A DNA stretch of 64,000 nucleotides from Nostoc sp. 'Peltigera membranacea cyanobiont' N6 (GCF_002949735.1 NZ_CP026681.1:6788501-6852500), one strand, 5' to 3'. Numbered from the stretch's first letter, positions 27,392 to 34,714 are shown. The notes: generated by a model from the sequence alone, not told the origin. Program-made: numbers and translations.

Positions 27392-27418
27392 TTTTGTTAT
27401 AATTGTAGGATAATAAAA
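27392..27418 (+). promoter_or_regulatory. promoter with operator-like dyad upstream of the 63-aa gene
   Basis: TGTTATAAT with -10 TATAAT at 27398-27403, embedded in an imperfect dyad TTTTGTTAT / ATAATAAAA. The same -10 context occurs before two other early genes at a similar distance (36-41 bases) from their ATG. Confidence 0.65.
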
Positions 27419-27438
27419 CATCAGTATACTTAACTAAA

Positions 27439-27630
27439 ATGACAAATAACAACTCCTGTAATATTGACCATAGCAGCTCTATAAATGATAAGAGTACAGA
27501 TACACCTTCAGTAGAATTAAAGCCTCCTAAGGTCAAACTGAAGACTAGAAGATTAACTAAAAAGCAAAGGATGATTGAGACGGAGATTATGAATTGTGTG
27601 AACTTTACTTTAGAAAATAATGATTATTAA
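27439..27630 (+). CDS. small basic early phage protein (63 aa)
   Basis: MTNNNSCNIDHSSSINDKST at the start is polar and disordered; the second half (PPKVKLKTRRLTKKQRMIET) is strongly basic and helical, suggesting nucleic-acid binding. It has its own TATAAT promoter 36 bases upstream. No family recognised. The leftward frame on the opposite strand (27300-27536) lacks such signals. Confidence 0.55.
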   Translation: MTNNNSCNIDHSSSINDKSTDTPSVELKPPKVKLKTRRLTKKQRMIETEIMNCVNFTLENNDY

Positions 27631-27670
27631 CTAAATTTATGAAGTGCCTATTTATTACCATCAATTAGAT

Positions 27671-27708
27671 ATTATTTAGTGGCACTTAGTATTATTTAGT
27701 GTTATAAT
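27671..27708 (+). promoter_or_regulatory. promoter and direct-repeat operator of the RHH gene
   Basis: ATTATTTAGTG occurs twice (27671-27681 and 27691-27701), 20 bases apart, immediately before GTTATAAT (-10 TATAAT 27703-27708). Direct repeats two helical turns apart at a promoter are the usual binding site of ribbon-helix-helix dimers, so the gene product probably represses itself. Confidence 0.7.
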
Positions 27709-27748
27709 GAAAGGAGAGAAAAGAAAATAACTTACTTATTAGAAGACT

Positions 27749-27895
27749 ATGATTCACACTAAATATGTTTCCATTAGAATGCCTGACCAGCTTTGCAATC
27801 AGATAGATACTGAAGCAGAGGAAGAGATGTTAAGTAGGGCTGATATTATCCGTAGGGCGTTATTATTTTACTACCAATCCAAACAGTCAGTTTAA
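27749..27895 (+). CDS. ribbon-helix-helix (CopG/Arc-type) regulator, 48 aa
   Basis: A 48-aa protein starting MIHTKYVSIRMPDQLCNQID. The N-terminal strand KYVSIRMP followed by two helices (DQLCNQIDTEAEEEM, SRADIIRRALLFYY) is a complete RHH fold. Purine-rich GGAGAGAAAAG precedes, though rather far from the ATG. The antirepressor gene follows after 66 bases with no promoter seen between, so both are likely cotranscribed. Expected role: repressor of early phage transcription, acting at the direct repeats upstream. Confidence 0.8.
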   Translation: MIHTKYVSIRMPDQLCNQIDTEAEEEMLSRADIIRRALLFYYQSKQSV

Positions 27896-27961
27896 CTTTT
27901 AAGGGGCACCCTAGCCCCACCTACTATTCTCAAATTAGCTAATAAACTTTTAATAAATAAA

Positions 27962-28771
27962 ATGACAAACTTAATTATCTCTAATCAAGATGGCGTTCAA
28001 TATTTTACAGTGGCATCCACAGGTGAATCTGGTATGAGTCAATCAGGTTTAGCTAGAGCCTGTGGAGTTGATGAGAAGTCTATCAGAAAGCTGATTGAAA
28101 CTGTTCGGACTAAATCACCCTCTCCAATCCTGGAATCCTTTACTGGTAAGTATTTAGAGGATTTAGTTGTCCGTCATGATGTAAAGTATCACAATGCAAC
28201 TATATTAAAAGATGTTTTCTGCGCTGCTGTATTAAGTCACTATGCTCAACAAGGTAGAACTGAAGCTGCTGTATCATTGGGTGCTTTTGCTGCGATAGGT
28301 ATTAGGGTTTACATTCAACAAATAACTGGCTGGAAGTCCCCAGTTGAAGCTACACAACCTAAACTACCTACTTCTTATAAAGAGGCTCTACTGGCTCTTG
28401 TAGCGGCTGAAGAAGAGAAGGAAGCTTTGGTTAGTAAAATATCTGAATTGGCACCCAAAGCTGGGATATTTGATGTGATTTCTGAATCAAGTAAACTTCT
28501 TTCCTTAAGTGATACAGCTAAAATTATTAATAGTCCTGGGCTTGGACGTAACAATTTAATGCAACTTCTGCGTAGTAAAAAGATACTTCAGCTAACTGAT
28601 AATACTCCTTACCAAAAATACGTTGATCAAGGATACTTTGTACTGGTAGAGAAGGTTACTAATGTTGGAGTTCAAACAGTAACCAAAGTAACTCAGAAAG
28701 GCTTGAGTTTTCTGATTAGGTTTTTACAGAAAGAAGGCTATACAGTACCCGATAAATCTAAGGCTGCTTAA
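27962..28771 (+). CDS. phage antirepressor with KilAC-type C-terminal domain
   Basis: 269 aa. N-terminal ~60 residues contain an HTH-like element (MSQSGLARACGVDEKSIRKL). The middle (FCAAVLSHYAQQGRTEAAVS) and helical linker lead to the C-terminal domain ~165-260: LSLSDTAKIINSPGLGRNNL, MQLLRSKKILQ, YQKYVDQGYFVLVEK and VTQKGLSFLIRFLQ. That series is the KilAC/ANT domain of P1/P22-type antirepressors, which bind DNA or sequester repressors. It is followed by a strong terminator. Sits with the RHH regulator in what looks like the lysogeny switch. Confidence 0.87.
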   Translation: MTNLIISNQDGVQYFTVASTGESGMSQSGLARACGVDEKSIRKLIETVRTKSPSPILESFTGKYLEDLVVRHDVKYHNATILKDVFCAAVLSHYAQQGRTEAAVSLGAFAAIGIRVYIQQITGWKSPVEATQPKLPTSYKEALLALVAAEEEKEALVSKISELAPKAGIFDVISESSKLLSLSDTAKIINSPGLGRNNLMQLLRSKKILQLTDNTPYQKYVDQGYFVLVEKVTNVGVQTVTKVTQKGLSFLIRFLQKEGYTVPDKSKAA

Positions 28772-28804
28772 GTCTGGTATCTGATAAATAATCTAATTCA
28801 AGGG

Positions 28805-28827
28805 GGACTTTAATAAGTCCTTTTTTT
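28805..28827 (+). terminator. rho-independent terminator after the antirepressor
   Basis: Stem GGACTT / AAGTCC with TAAT loop, followed by TTTTTTT, 34 bases after the antirepressor stop. Confidence 0.88.
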
Positions 28828-28882
28828 AATGTTTACTAATGCCTAATTAATGTAATCAACAGTGTGGCCACTTGTAACACAA

Positions 28883-28907
28883 TTTGTTATAATGGAAGCA
28901 TAACAAA
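28883..28907 (+). promoter_or_regulatory. promoter with perfect dyad upstream of the polymerase-like gene
   Basis: TTTGTTAT-N9-ATAACAAA is a perfect 8-bp inverted repeat spanning the -10 TATAAT (28888-28893). ATG follows 39 bases later. The dyad places a dimeric repressor directly on the -10 region. The core TGTTATAATGGAAG matches the promoters at 27398 and 27703. Confidence 0.75.
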
Positions 28908-28931
28908 CAAATTATATTTACTTTTAATATT

Positions 28932-30437
28932 ATGTCTAAGTCTTATATCATCAGAAAGTTCAGAGCAACAGAATCTACTAAGAATATTATTGATGACCTC
29001 CTAGTAAGTTTTACTAGGGCAACTTATGAATTCTTTATTCACCTACTAAATGGTTATGAGTGTAATAAAGAGAATGATGGCTGGACTCCAGTACCAGCTT
29101 CTACTATGACTGAAGTTTGGGGTAGAGATAAAGTCGAGTGGGGTTCCTTGATTGAAGCAGGGTTAATAGAAGTCTTAGTATTAGACAAGATTGAATTAGC
29201 TAATGGATTTGTACTGGAGCAAACTTACTCCCGCTATAAAGGTTTATGCAGATGCTACAGGGTTAAAATAGATGTAGTAGATGTAATCTATGAAACTTTC
29301 CCTAAGACAATTGAGGAAGCTACCAATGCTAAGTGGTACAACTTGATGAAGAATCAAGCAGACAAGGTGGGTACTACTAGTGTGTTAACTGATGACACTA
29401 ACAATTCCATACCTGTCTTACTTAAGGAGGCTATCCAGTCTATTAGAAGATGTCCTTTTAACTACACCAGCCTTAAGAACTATATAGATAACTTTGATTC
29501 TGCTACAACCTTTGGGGGAACTGATAAAGACCGTAGAAGGTTTCAGAATGATAAAAGATGCTTCACTAAAATGTTAGAGACTACTACTCATTTAGAGAAT
29601 GGGTTAGCAGAATACAGACCAGCTTTTGAGAAGCAGATGTCTGGTAGACTTACTGAACTATTAGGTTGTTTACAAACTGGAACTAAGGAAATGAAGCAAG
29701 CAGCTTTTGAAGGGGTAGAAGGTGTCAGAAATTATGACCTAAAATCTTCTCAGGTAAATGGTTTAATTCAGTGGTTTGAATTGGCTAACATTCCTTCAAT
29801 TGATACTACCTGGTTGAAGAAGTATTTGAAATGTGATAAGAGGGAATATGCTGATCAAGTAGGAGTTGAGGTAGGTGTTTGGAAGAGTTGCTTCCTAGCT
29901 TTGATTATGGGTGCTAGCTTAGTCAAGAACCCTACTAAGGATGACTTTGTTAAACCTGACCTAGCTATCATGAATTATCTTTTAGAGGCGGCTGGTGAGG
30001 ATGAGGAAGTAGCTCTTCAGTATTATGTTAACTTCTTTGCCTTGGTAGCTCCACTCAAGAAAAGTATTGATGCTTGGCAGAAATGGTTAATTGAGAAGCA
30101 TATTCCTACTGTGGCTAATTATGCTAATGGTAAGCAAACTGTAATTAATAAGACAGGTGTAGTATTTAGATTACATGAGTACAAAACTCCTGAAGGTAAG
30201 TGGACTGACTTGAACACTTTAAAGAGAAGACTGTCAGCTTTCTTCTTACAGGGTAATGAGGCTGCTTTTATACATCACCTAACTTGCGTGTCTAAACACT
30301 ATGGTTATGAGGTAGTAAGTAATGCTCATGATGGTATTGTGACGATTGGTGAGGTACCTATTGAGGCAATTGACTATGCTAAGGAGGCTTCAGGGCTTGT
30401 GTATGCTCAACTAGAAGAGAAGCCATTCTGTGATTAA
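28932..30437 (+). CDS. putative divergent family-A single-subunit polymerase
   Basis: 501 aa. Not an obvious database name, but the C-terminal half has the palm motifs of family-A DNA polymerases and T7-like RNA polymerases in the right order: motif A NYDLKSSQ (D269, Q274), motif B-like VWKSCFLALIMGAS (K318, G327), RRLSAFFLQGNEAAF (R432, Q440, G441) as in the QGTAAD strand-helix of Pol I, and motif C SNAHDGIVTIGE (H466-D467). A leading SGRLTELLGCLQTG (~237) also suits the palm entry. The N-terminal 230 residues show no exonuclease. Own promoter with dyad. Whether it makes DNA or RNA cannot be told; function is inference. Confidence 0.55.
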   Translation: MSKSYIIRKFRATESTKNIIDDLLVSFTRATYEFFIHLLNGYECNKENDGWTPVPASTMTEVWGRDKVEWGSLIEAGLIEVLVLDKIELANGFVLEQTYSRYKGLCRCYRVKIDVVDVIYETFPKTIEEATNAKWYNLMKNQADKVGTTSVLTDDTNNSIPVLLKEAIQSIRRCPFNYTSLKNYIDNFDSATTFGGTDKDRRRFQNDKRCFTKMLETTTHLENGLAEYRPAFEKQMSGRLTELLGCLQTGTKEMKQAAFEGVEGVRNYDLKSSQVNGLIQWFELANIPSIDTTWLKKYLKCDKREYADQVGVEVGVWKSCFLALIMGASLVKNPTKDDFVKPDLAIMNYLLEAAGEDEEVALQYYVNFFALVAPLKKSIDAWQKWLIEKHIPTVANYANGKQTVINKTGVVFRLHEYKTPEGKWTDLNTLKRRLSAFFLQGNEAAFIHHLTCVSKHYGYEVVSNAHDGIVTIGEVPIEAIDYAKEASGLVYAQLEEKPFCD

Positions 30438-30439
30438 TT

Positions 30440-30685
30440 CATCCCCTGCGGGGGCATAAGGGGTCAGGTAAACTTAGGGTGAGCTTAGTAGTAAACTGAG
30501 CCGCCCTTTTCAATAGCAAATTTGCAACAAACTAAGGATAGAGGAGGGAAGGCGAAGGGGTAGGGAAGTATAGGGAAAAGGGAAGGTGGAGGGAGGGAAA
30601 TAAGCTATCTAGGGATAGTATGCAAATATATTTCTACAAGCTTTACTGTATATATCTTCTAGCCATTTTCTCCTTCGTCCTGCTC
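30440..30685 (+). repeat. non-coding early-region module, copy 3
   Basis: Hairpin CCCC-TGC-GGGG (about 30,445), ATAAGGGGTC, GTAAACTTAGGG, GAGCCGCCC (inverted GGCGGC), AGCAAATTTGCAACAAAC, purine tract 30,532-30,605, CTAGGGATAGTATGCAAATA, then ATTTTCTCCTTCGTCCTGCT (30,665-30,684). Follows the stop of the polymerase-like gene by a few bases, just as copy 1 follows the 56-aa gene. No terminator-like T run. Confidence 0.7.
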
Positions 30686-30705
30686 AAAAAATCACCCTCA
30701 ATTCA

Positions 30706-30912
30706 GGCTCCACAAATCAAGGTATCTGTGCTGCGATCGCACCCAAATTAGTCAACCAATTATAGTAAACTTCACCATAATTAAACCAAGCACAGTAAAG
30801 CTTAACTCAGGAATCTTTAGTGGGTAAACACTAAAGAAAATTGGTAAAGTTTACTATTTAAATTCCCTTGTTTCAGGCACCTGTAATTAAGGAATCTGTA
30901 GTGCGATCGCAG
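30706..30912. repeat. two direct repeats each ending in a HIP1 octamer, plus dyads
   Basis: TTCAGGC...AATCAAGGTATCTGTGCTGCGATCGC (about 30,706-30,740) recurs as TTCAGGC...AATTAAGGAATCTGTAGTGCGATCGC (about 30,873-30,910). Between them are CTTTAGTG-GGTAAA-CACTAAAG (about 30,812-30,835), a perfect 8-bp dyad, and AGTAAAC-type repeats. These are two of the few HIP1 sites in the prophage. Possible regulatory or replication sequence; no gene seen between 30,438 and 30,948. Confidence 0.5.
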
Positions 30913-30948
30913 GTGAAGAAACATAAATGGTGTAGCCCAATAATAAAC

Positions 30949-31428
30949 TCAATCACTTAATTTAACATCAATAGGGTCACTGTGACTTGACCAAGACAAA
31001 TCTAAGTCTACAGGGAAGTCCCCAGTTTTAAGTTTAGCTTCAATGTCTAAATCTCCATCAATAGTTAAAGATTTGCTAACTTCTCTATAACTAATCTCAG
31101 CACATTCAAAGGTTGTAATTGTTCCACCAAGCTGAGAGATGATATAGTTCTTTAGCAGGCTTAAATCAAAATCCTTTATAACTAATTTTCTTTCCCCTTT
31201 TAACTCAATTGTAATCTTGTCATAAGATTTTACATCAAACTTGGAGTCCATATCGAAGCCCAGATTTAAGTCAATTTCAGGTACTTCTTTTCCAGTAATT
31301 TTAGTATAGCGTTCAGCAGTTTTAGTTCCTTTAGAAATAAAATTTACTTCTTCAACTTCAAAATGAACTGATTGTATTTCTGAGATATCAATAATCCACT
31401 CATCATTTAGAGAAATATATTTACCCAT
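30949..31428 (-). CDS. phage accessory protein of unknown function (159 aa)
   Basis: MGKYISLNDEWIIDISEIQS ... ERYTKITGKEVPEIDLNLGF ... SHSDPIDVKLSD. Beta-rich, acidic and soluble, with no signal peptide and no motif that I recognise. Monocistronic, read leftward in an otherwise non-coding stretch, ATG at 31428 preceded by AGGAGG on the minus strand (a strong Shine-Dalgarno). Strong translation signal and isolation suggest a lysogeny-expressed cargo gene. Confidence 0.6.
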   Translation of the reverse strand: MGKYISLNDEWIIDISEIQSVHFEVEEVNFISKGTKTAERYTKITGKEVPEIDLNLGFDMDSKFDVKSYDKITIELKGERKLVIKDFDLSLLKNYIISQLGGTITTFECAEISYREVSKSLTIDGDLDIEAKLKTGDFPVDLDLSWSSHSDPIDVKLSD

Positions 31429-31628
31429 TAGTAAATGCCTCCTATTTACTTATAATTACAAGCTCATAGTACATCATATTACTTAGAAAACACTACAACT
31501 TTTTAATACCAACCAACCTAATAGAAATCTCTCTATTAGTGACAGGTTAAGAGAAACTAGATTATTAAACTTATGGAGTGCCGCATCATCAGGCTAATCC
31601 TCTTCAATAACCAATATTACCTCTCAGA

Positions 31629-31736
31629 CTAGTAGTACTCCTAAGAGCCTTTCATCTGAGTTTGACTTATTGAATGTATCCGCTAGTTGTACTCCTAAGA
31701 GCCTTTTGCAAAATACAGTTACTGAATGTTTGACCT
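31629..31736. repeat. 54-base imperfect tandem duplication
   Basis: CTAGTAGTACTCCTAAGAGC at 31629 recurs as CTAGTTGTACTCCTAAGAGC at 31683, and both units end in TTA(T/C)TGAATGT. The middle parts have diverged. Confidence 0.6.
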
Positions 31737-31818
31737 AATGGTTAAGCAAGCACGTGCTGGCTTCAGTATAGGTTACAAATTTAACTTTGTCACTCTAGTC
31801 ATTCCTATTTTTGAAGGC

Positions 31819-31890
31819 TATAATGTACCAACTTACTAGTCACACAGGGTAACTCCCATCTGCAGATGAGTTGCAGTTTAACTGTGTAAA
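31819..31890 (+). ncRNA. possible small structured RNA
   Basis: GGCTATAAT (-10 at 31819-31824) is followed within 20 bases by nested complementary arms: ACACAG (31842) with CTGTGT (31882), AACTC (31851) with GAGTT (31868), and a palindromic CATCTGCAGATG in the loop. No open frame follows. The evidence is limited to promoter plus structure. Confidence 0.3.
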
Positions 31891-32720
31891 ACACCAAAGG
31901 GTACGGCCCATTTCTTAAGGATGGTTGAACGTTAACTTTAGTGTGGCTACTTTATGAATAAGCAGACCCAGCTAGGTTGACCTCCTTTCTTAATTAATTG
32001 CTCTAGTGAGTTACCAGGGGCAAGCCATCTTCAATGTGCGATCGCTGCAGGTCTAGTTTCCCTGAGTATAAATACTTCTGAAGTTTGGGCGGCACTATTA
32101 ATAGAGAGAAGAGAAGAGAAAGACAACTAAAGTAGATTGGTAAGAACATAACTGAAATAGAAATCTCCCAATAGGGAACTGAATAATATTCTACCTATCT
32201 CAAACCTTTAAGAAATCATAGGGGCAGATAAATTCAGTCTCAGTTTTCTATTTTAATTTACTTAATATGTTAACTATTAGGTTTACTAACAATAGTATAT
32301 TCATAAACAAAAGTGATTAAACACCCCTTAACAATAGTATCCATTTATGAAGGTTACTTTGAGTAAAACCTAAACTTCAGTGTTATTTACCCTACTTTCC
32401 AGATCAATTCCCTTACCTCTCCAGCCTCCTCTACAAAGCTCAACAGTATACACTTACTGGATTGTAGGTATGTTTGCATTAGTTCAGGTTAAGACTGTTT
32501 CAGGGTCTATATAGATCTGGTACTGGTTTTTTAGAACCTCTTAAAATTAACAGAACCAGATAATTTATACCCATTATTTCCCTAGCATACATTCCTTATA
32601 GTGGTGGAAAGTCAAGAGACTAATTATTTTTTACACTTTTTCTGGTTATATTTTCAGTCAACTGATATAGCCACCTGGTATTTGGGCAATCTAAGTATAG
32701 AGATCCAAATAGTGATAAAA

Positions 32721-33281
32721 ATGAGACTCATTAAGTTTCTGTTACCTGCGATCATGGCTTTTATAGCAGTTTCTCAAGTAGCCCTAGCTAATGACCCTTG
32801 TTCTTCCATAGCCTCTAGAGAACCTAGTCAAGAAACTAGAAAGTTTGAGAACAAAGAACTTAGTTTTCAAGCTCCTTCTAACTTCAGAATAATGCTTACT
32901 ATGCAAGGATTAATGATTCATAGTCCTTGGAGCCATGAAGTTTATACATGTCAATTGAATTCTAAATACGGTTCAGGATATGTAGAAAATGGAATTGTAG
33001 TAAATCTTATGATTCCAGAACAGGCTACTGAACTTGTCAAAGGTCTATATCAAATAGACCCTCAAACTGTAGAGACTACTTACCCTGGAACCACAGCTAA
33101 AATGTTTGTAGTAGCAGGCCCAGAATCAGCGAGTGCTTATGTTTTGTTTATCAAGAATGAGAAAGTAGTTTCAATTGAGATTCCAGTAAATTCTAATGAT
33201 GATGGCACTGGCTCAACTGAAATTCCTGAAATTCATAAATCTACTGTAGATTTGATTATGTCCACTATTCAGGTTAAATAA
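32721..33281 (+). CDS. secreted prophage protein of unknown function
   Basis: Start set at the ATG at 32721, giving 186 aa with a clear signal peptide (MRLIKFLLPAIMAFIAVSQV then ALA-ND, signal peptidase I site). The open frame extends 40 codons upstream but that part has no signal logic. The mature part (ELSFQAPSNFRIMLTMQGLM, YPGTTAKMFVVAGPESASAY) has the look of small PsbP/PAP-type or serine-protease-inhibitor-like envelope proteins in cyanobacteria, without a firm match. Lies next to the integrase, a typical place for lysogenic-conversion (moron) genes. Confidence 0.65.
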   Translation: MRLIKFLLPAIMAFIAVSQVALANDPCSSIASREPSQETRKFENKELSFQAPSNFRIMLTMQGLMIHSPWSHEVYTCQLNSKYGSGYVENGIVVNLMIPEQATELVKGLYQIDPQTVETTYPGTTAKMFVVAGPESASAYVLFIKNEKVVSIEIPVNSNDDGTGSTEIPEIHKSTVDLIMSTIQVK

Positions 33282-33290
33282 ACTACAAAA

Positions 33291-33467
33291 TTAAGTTTTC
33301 TCTTCACCTTCTACAGGTTCATCATCTTTTACTTTATTTTCTTCATTAACATCAAATAAACGTTGCCAGATTGCATTATCCATTCTTTTAACAACGGTTC
33401 CAAAAAAATTAATCTCAGCACCTTCTTCTAGTTGAGAAAGTAAATCCGCTAAAGCCTTAGAATCCAT
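33291..33467 (-). CDS. small acidic protein downstream of integrase (58 aa)
   Basis: MDSKALADLLSQLEEGAEIN, then FFGTVVKRMDNAIWQRLFDV and a very acidic tail (KDDEPVEGEEKT). Same strand as the integrase and 31 bases after its stop, so probably cotranscribed. Its size and place would fit an excisionase or a regulator, but it is acidic, unlike typical Xis proteins. Unknown function. Confidence 0.5.
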   Translation of the reverse strand: MDSKALADLLSQLEEGAEINFFGTVVKRMDNAIWQRLFDVNEENKVKDDEPVEGEEKT

Positions 33468-33498
33468 AATGACTACTTTTGTTTGGTTAATGTTTATA

Positions 33499-34584
33499 TT
33501 AAAGTTCAGGCAGCACAGGTTTTTTAATTGAGCCTAGATAATGCTTAAAAATGACATCAGGGCTATTGCCAACGATAGCGGCTACATCATGAGGAGGGAT
33601 ACCACTACTAATACAATGAGAAATAAAAGTAGACCTACAATTATATAAAGGTCTATGAGGAATACCTAACTTTTCTAAAGTTTTCTTCCACATACGTTGA
33701 GAAAGATTATGGTCATCAAGTTCTAGACCAGTAGGAGTAGTAAACACCAAATCTTCAGGATTACCTTTGCTTCTATTACAGAGAGACTGATAAAGTTTAT
33801 TATTGATAGGGACAACCCTATATTTAGTTGTCTTGGTAGTCTGCCTTTTCCTTTTACTAGAGTTTCCCTTATCTCTATTCAGGACTTCATAAACATGAAT
33901 TTCTCTTTTATCTAAATCAATATCCTGCCACCTCATTCCTATGGCTTCTGATATACGCAGCCCACTATTTAGGAGGAATAGCACAAAGTCATAATAATGA
34001 GAGTAGTGTGGGTCATTATAGAGGTAGTCTAGTATTCTATTTACCTCATTAACGCTGAAGGGTTTAGGTCTAGGTTTCTCCCCAACGCGTAGTTCAATAG
34101 TTTCAAATAAATCACGCCTCAGAACCTTAAGTATAGTCAAGTACCTTTTTTGACTAGAAACTTTAAGTCCTTTATCATCAAGCCATTTCATAAATTCTTT
34201 AGCTTGAGCAGGAGTCCTTATTTCCTCTTTAAACTTCTTTAAGTTCCCCAAGAGAGAATAGTCAGCAGCAGAATAATGCTCTATCAGTCTTTGCTCTAAT
34301 AACTTTAATAGAGGAGGCTGCTTAGGTTTAGGGGTAGAGTTACCATTAGAACCATTACCATTACCAGTATAGGATAAACCCTCTAACCAACTTTTGTACT
34401 TATGAAGAGTAGTGTCAAAGTTTCCTGACAGGCTATCTTGGTATACTAGTCTAGCAATATACTCCATTTTGGCTTTGTCTACTGCGTCAGTCCATTTACC
34501 CCAGGTTAGGGAGTAAGTGTCACCTTCATAGCTCCAGCGCAGTAAACAGCTATCTCCATTCTGCCTAACTTTAATTGGTCTCAT
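33499..34584 (-). CDS. tyrosine-type site-specific integrase
   Basis: 361 aa from ATG 34584, chosen because AAGGA lies 4 bases upstream; a TTG 15 bases earlier is also open. N-terminal ~60 residues are an arm-type DNA-binding domain (RQNGDSCLLRWSYEGDTYSL), ~95-170 the SAM-like core-binding domain, ~175-355 the catalytic domain: SGLRISEAIGMRW (first Arg), YNCRSTFISH (second Arg), VGNSPDVIFKHYLG (catalytic Tyr). The usual His of HxxR and the second box His are both Asn here, a pattern found in some cyanobacterial phage integrases. It lies beside the tRNA half-site, as expected for attP-int order. Confidence 0.92.
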   Translation of the reverse strand: MRPIKVRQNGDSCLLRWSYEGDTYSLTWGKWTDAVDKAKMEYIARLVYQDSLSGNFDTTLHKYKSWLEGLSYTGNGNGSNGNSTPKPKQPPLLKLLEQRLIEHYSAADYSLLGNLKKFKEEIRTPAQAKEFMKWLDDKGLKVSSQKRYLTILKVLRRDLFETIELRVGEKPRPKPFSVNEVNRILDYLYNDPHYSHYYDFVLFLLNSGLRISEAIGMRWQDIDLDKREIHVYEVLNRDKGNSSKRKRQTTKTTKYRVVPINNKLYQSLCNRSKGNPEDLVFTTPTGLELDDHNLSQRMWKKTLEKLGIPHRPLYNCRSTFISHCISSGIPPHDVAAIVGNSPDVIFKHYLGSIKKPVLPEL

Positions 34585-34591
34585 ATAATCC

Positions 34592-34609
34592 TTATGCAAG
34601 TTTATGCAA
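34592..34609. repeat. TTATGCAA direct repeats between int and att
   Basis: TTATGCAA occurs at 34592-34599 and 34602-34609, ten bases (one helical turn) apart, within the leader of the integrase. These may be arm-type integrase or excisionase sites, or an autoregulatory operator. Confidence 0.45.
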
Positions 34610-34667
34610 CTAGCTAGGTTTAAGAGACTCTAGAAGCCTTGTAAGTGGTAGCCTGTATATAACCGCA

Positions 34668-34714
34668 CATCCTTCACACGGATGGGGTCACTGGTTCAAA
34701 TCCAGTATCGCCCA
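34668..34714 (+). tRNA. tRNA-Val(CAC) 3' half: prophage attachment site
   Basis: Complete 3' half of a tRNA: anticodon stem CATCC/GGATG with loop TTCACAC (anticodon CAC at 34675-34677), variable loop, T arm ACTGG-TTCAAAT-CCAGT, acceptor strand ATCGCCC and discriminator A, no encoded CCA. The matching 5' acceptor strand (GGGCGAT) and D arm are absent upstream; integrase-side DNA is there instead. This is the classic result of integration into a tRNA gene; the reconstituted full gene should lie at the other prophage end. Confidence 0.85.

Larger units (their letters stand above)
31429..32720. other. 1.3 kb without a supported gene
   Basis: No open frame with a convincing start on either strand. 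It contains a 54-base imperfect tandem repeat (31,629-31,736), a TATAAT followed by a strong dyad (31,819-31,887), a partial purine module with GGGCGGCACTATTAATAGAG (32,087-32,125), a HIP1 site (32,038), repeats of AACAATAGTAT (32,287 and 32,332) and a pyrimidine-rich tract (32,390-32,440). It may hold RNA genes or decayed phage genes. Confidence 0.5.

Noticed and set aside
27300..27536. 78-codon leftward frame over the second purine module
   Set aside because: It crosses a promoter and the start of a rightward gene, and has no Shine-Dalgarno.
34640..34714. A complete tRNA-Val gene
   Set aside because: No 5' acceptor strand complementary to ATCGCCC and no D arm upstream; only the 3' half is present.
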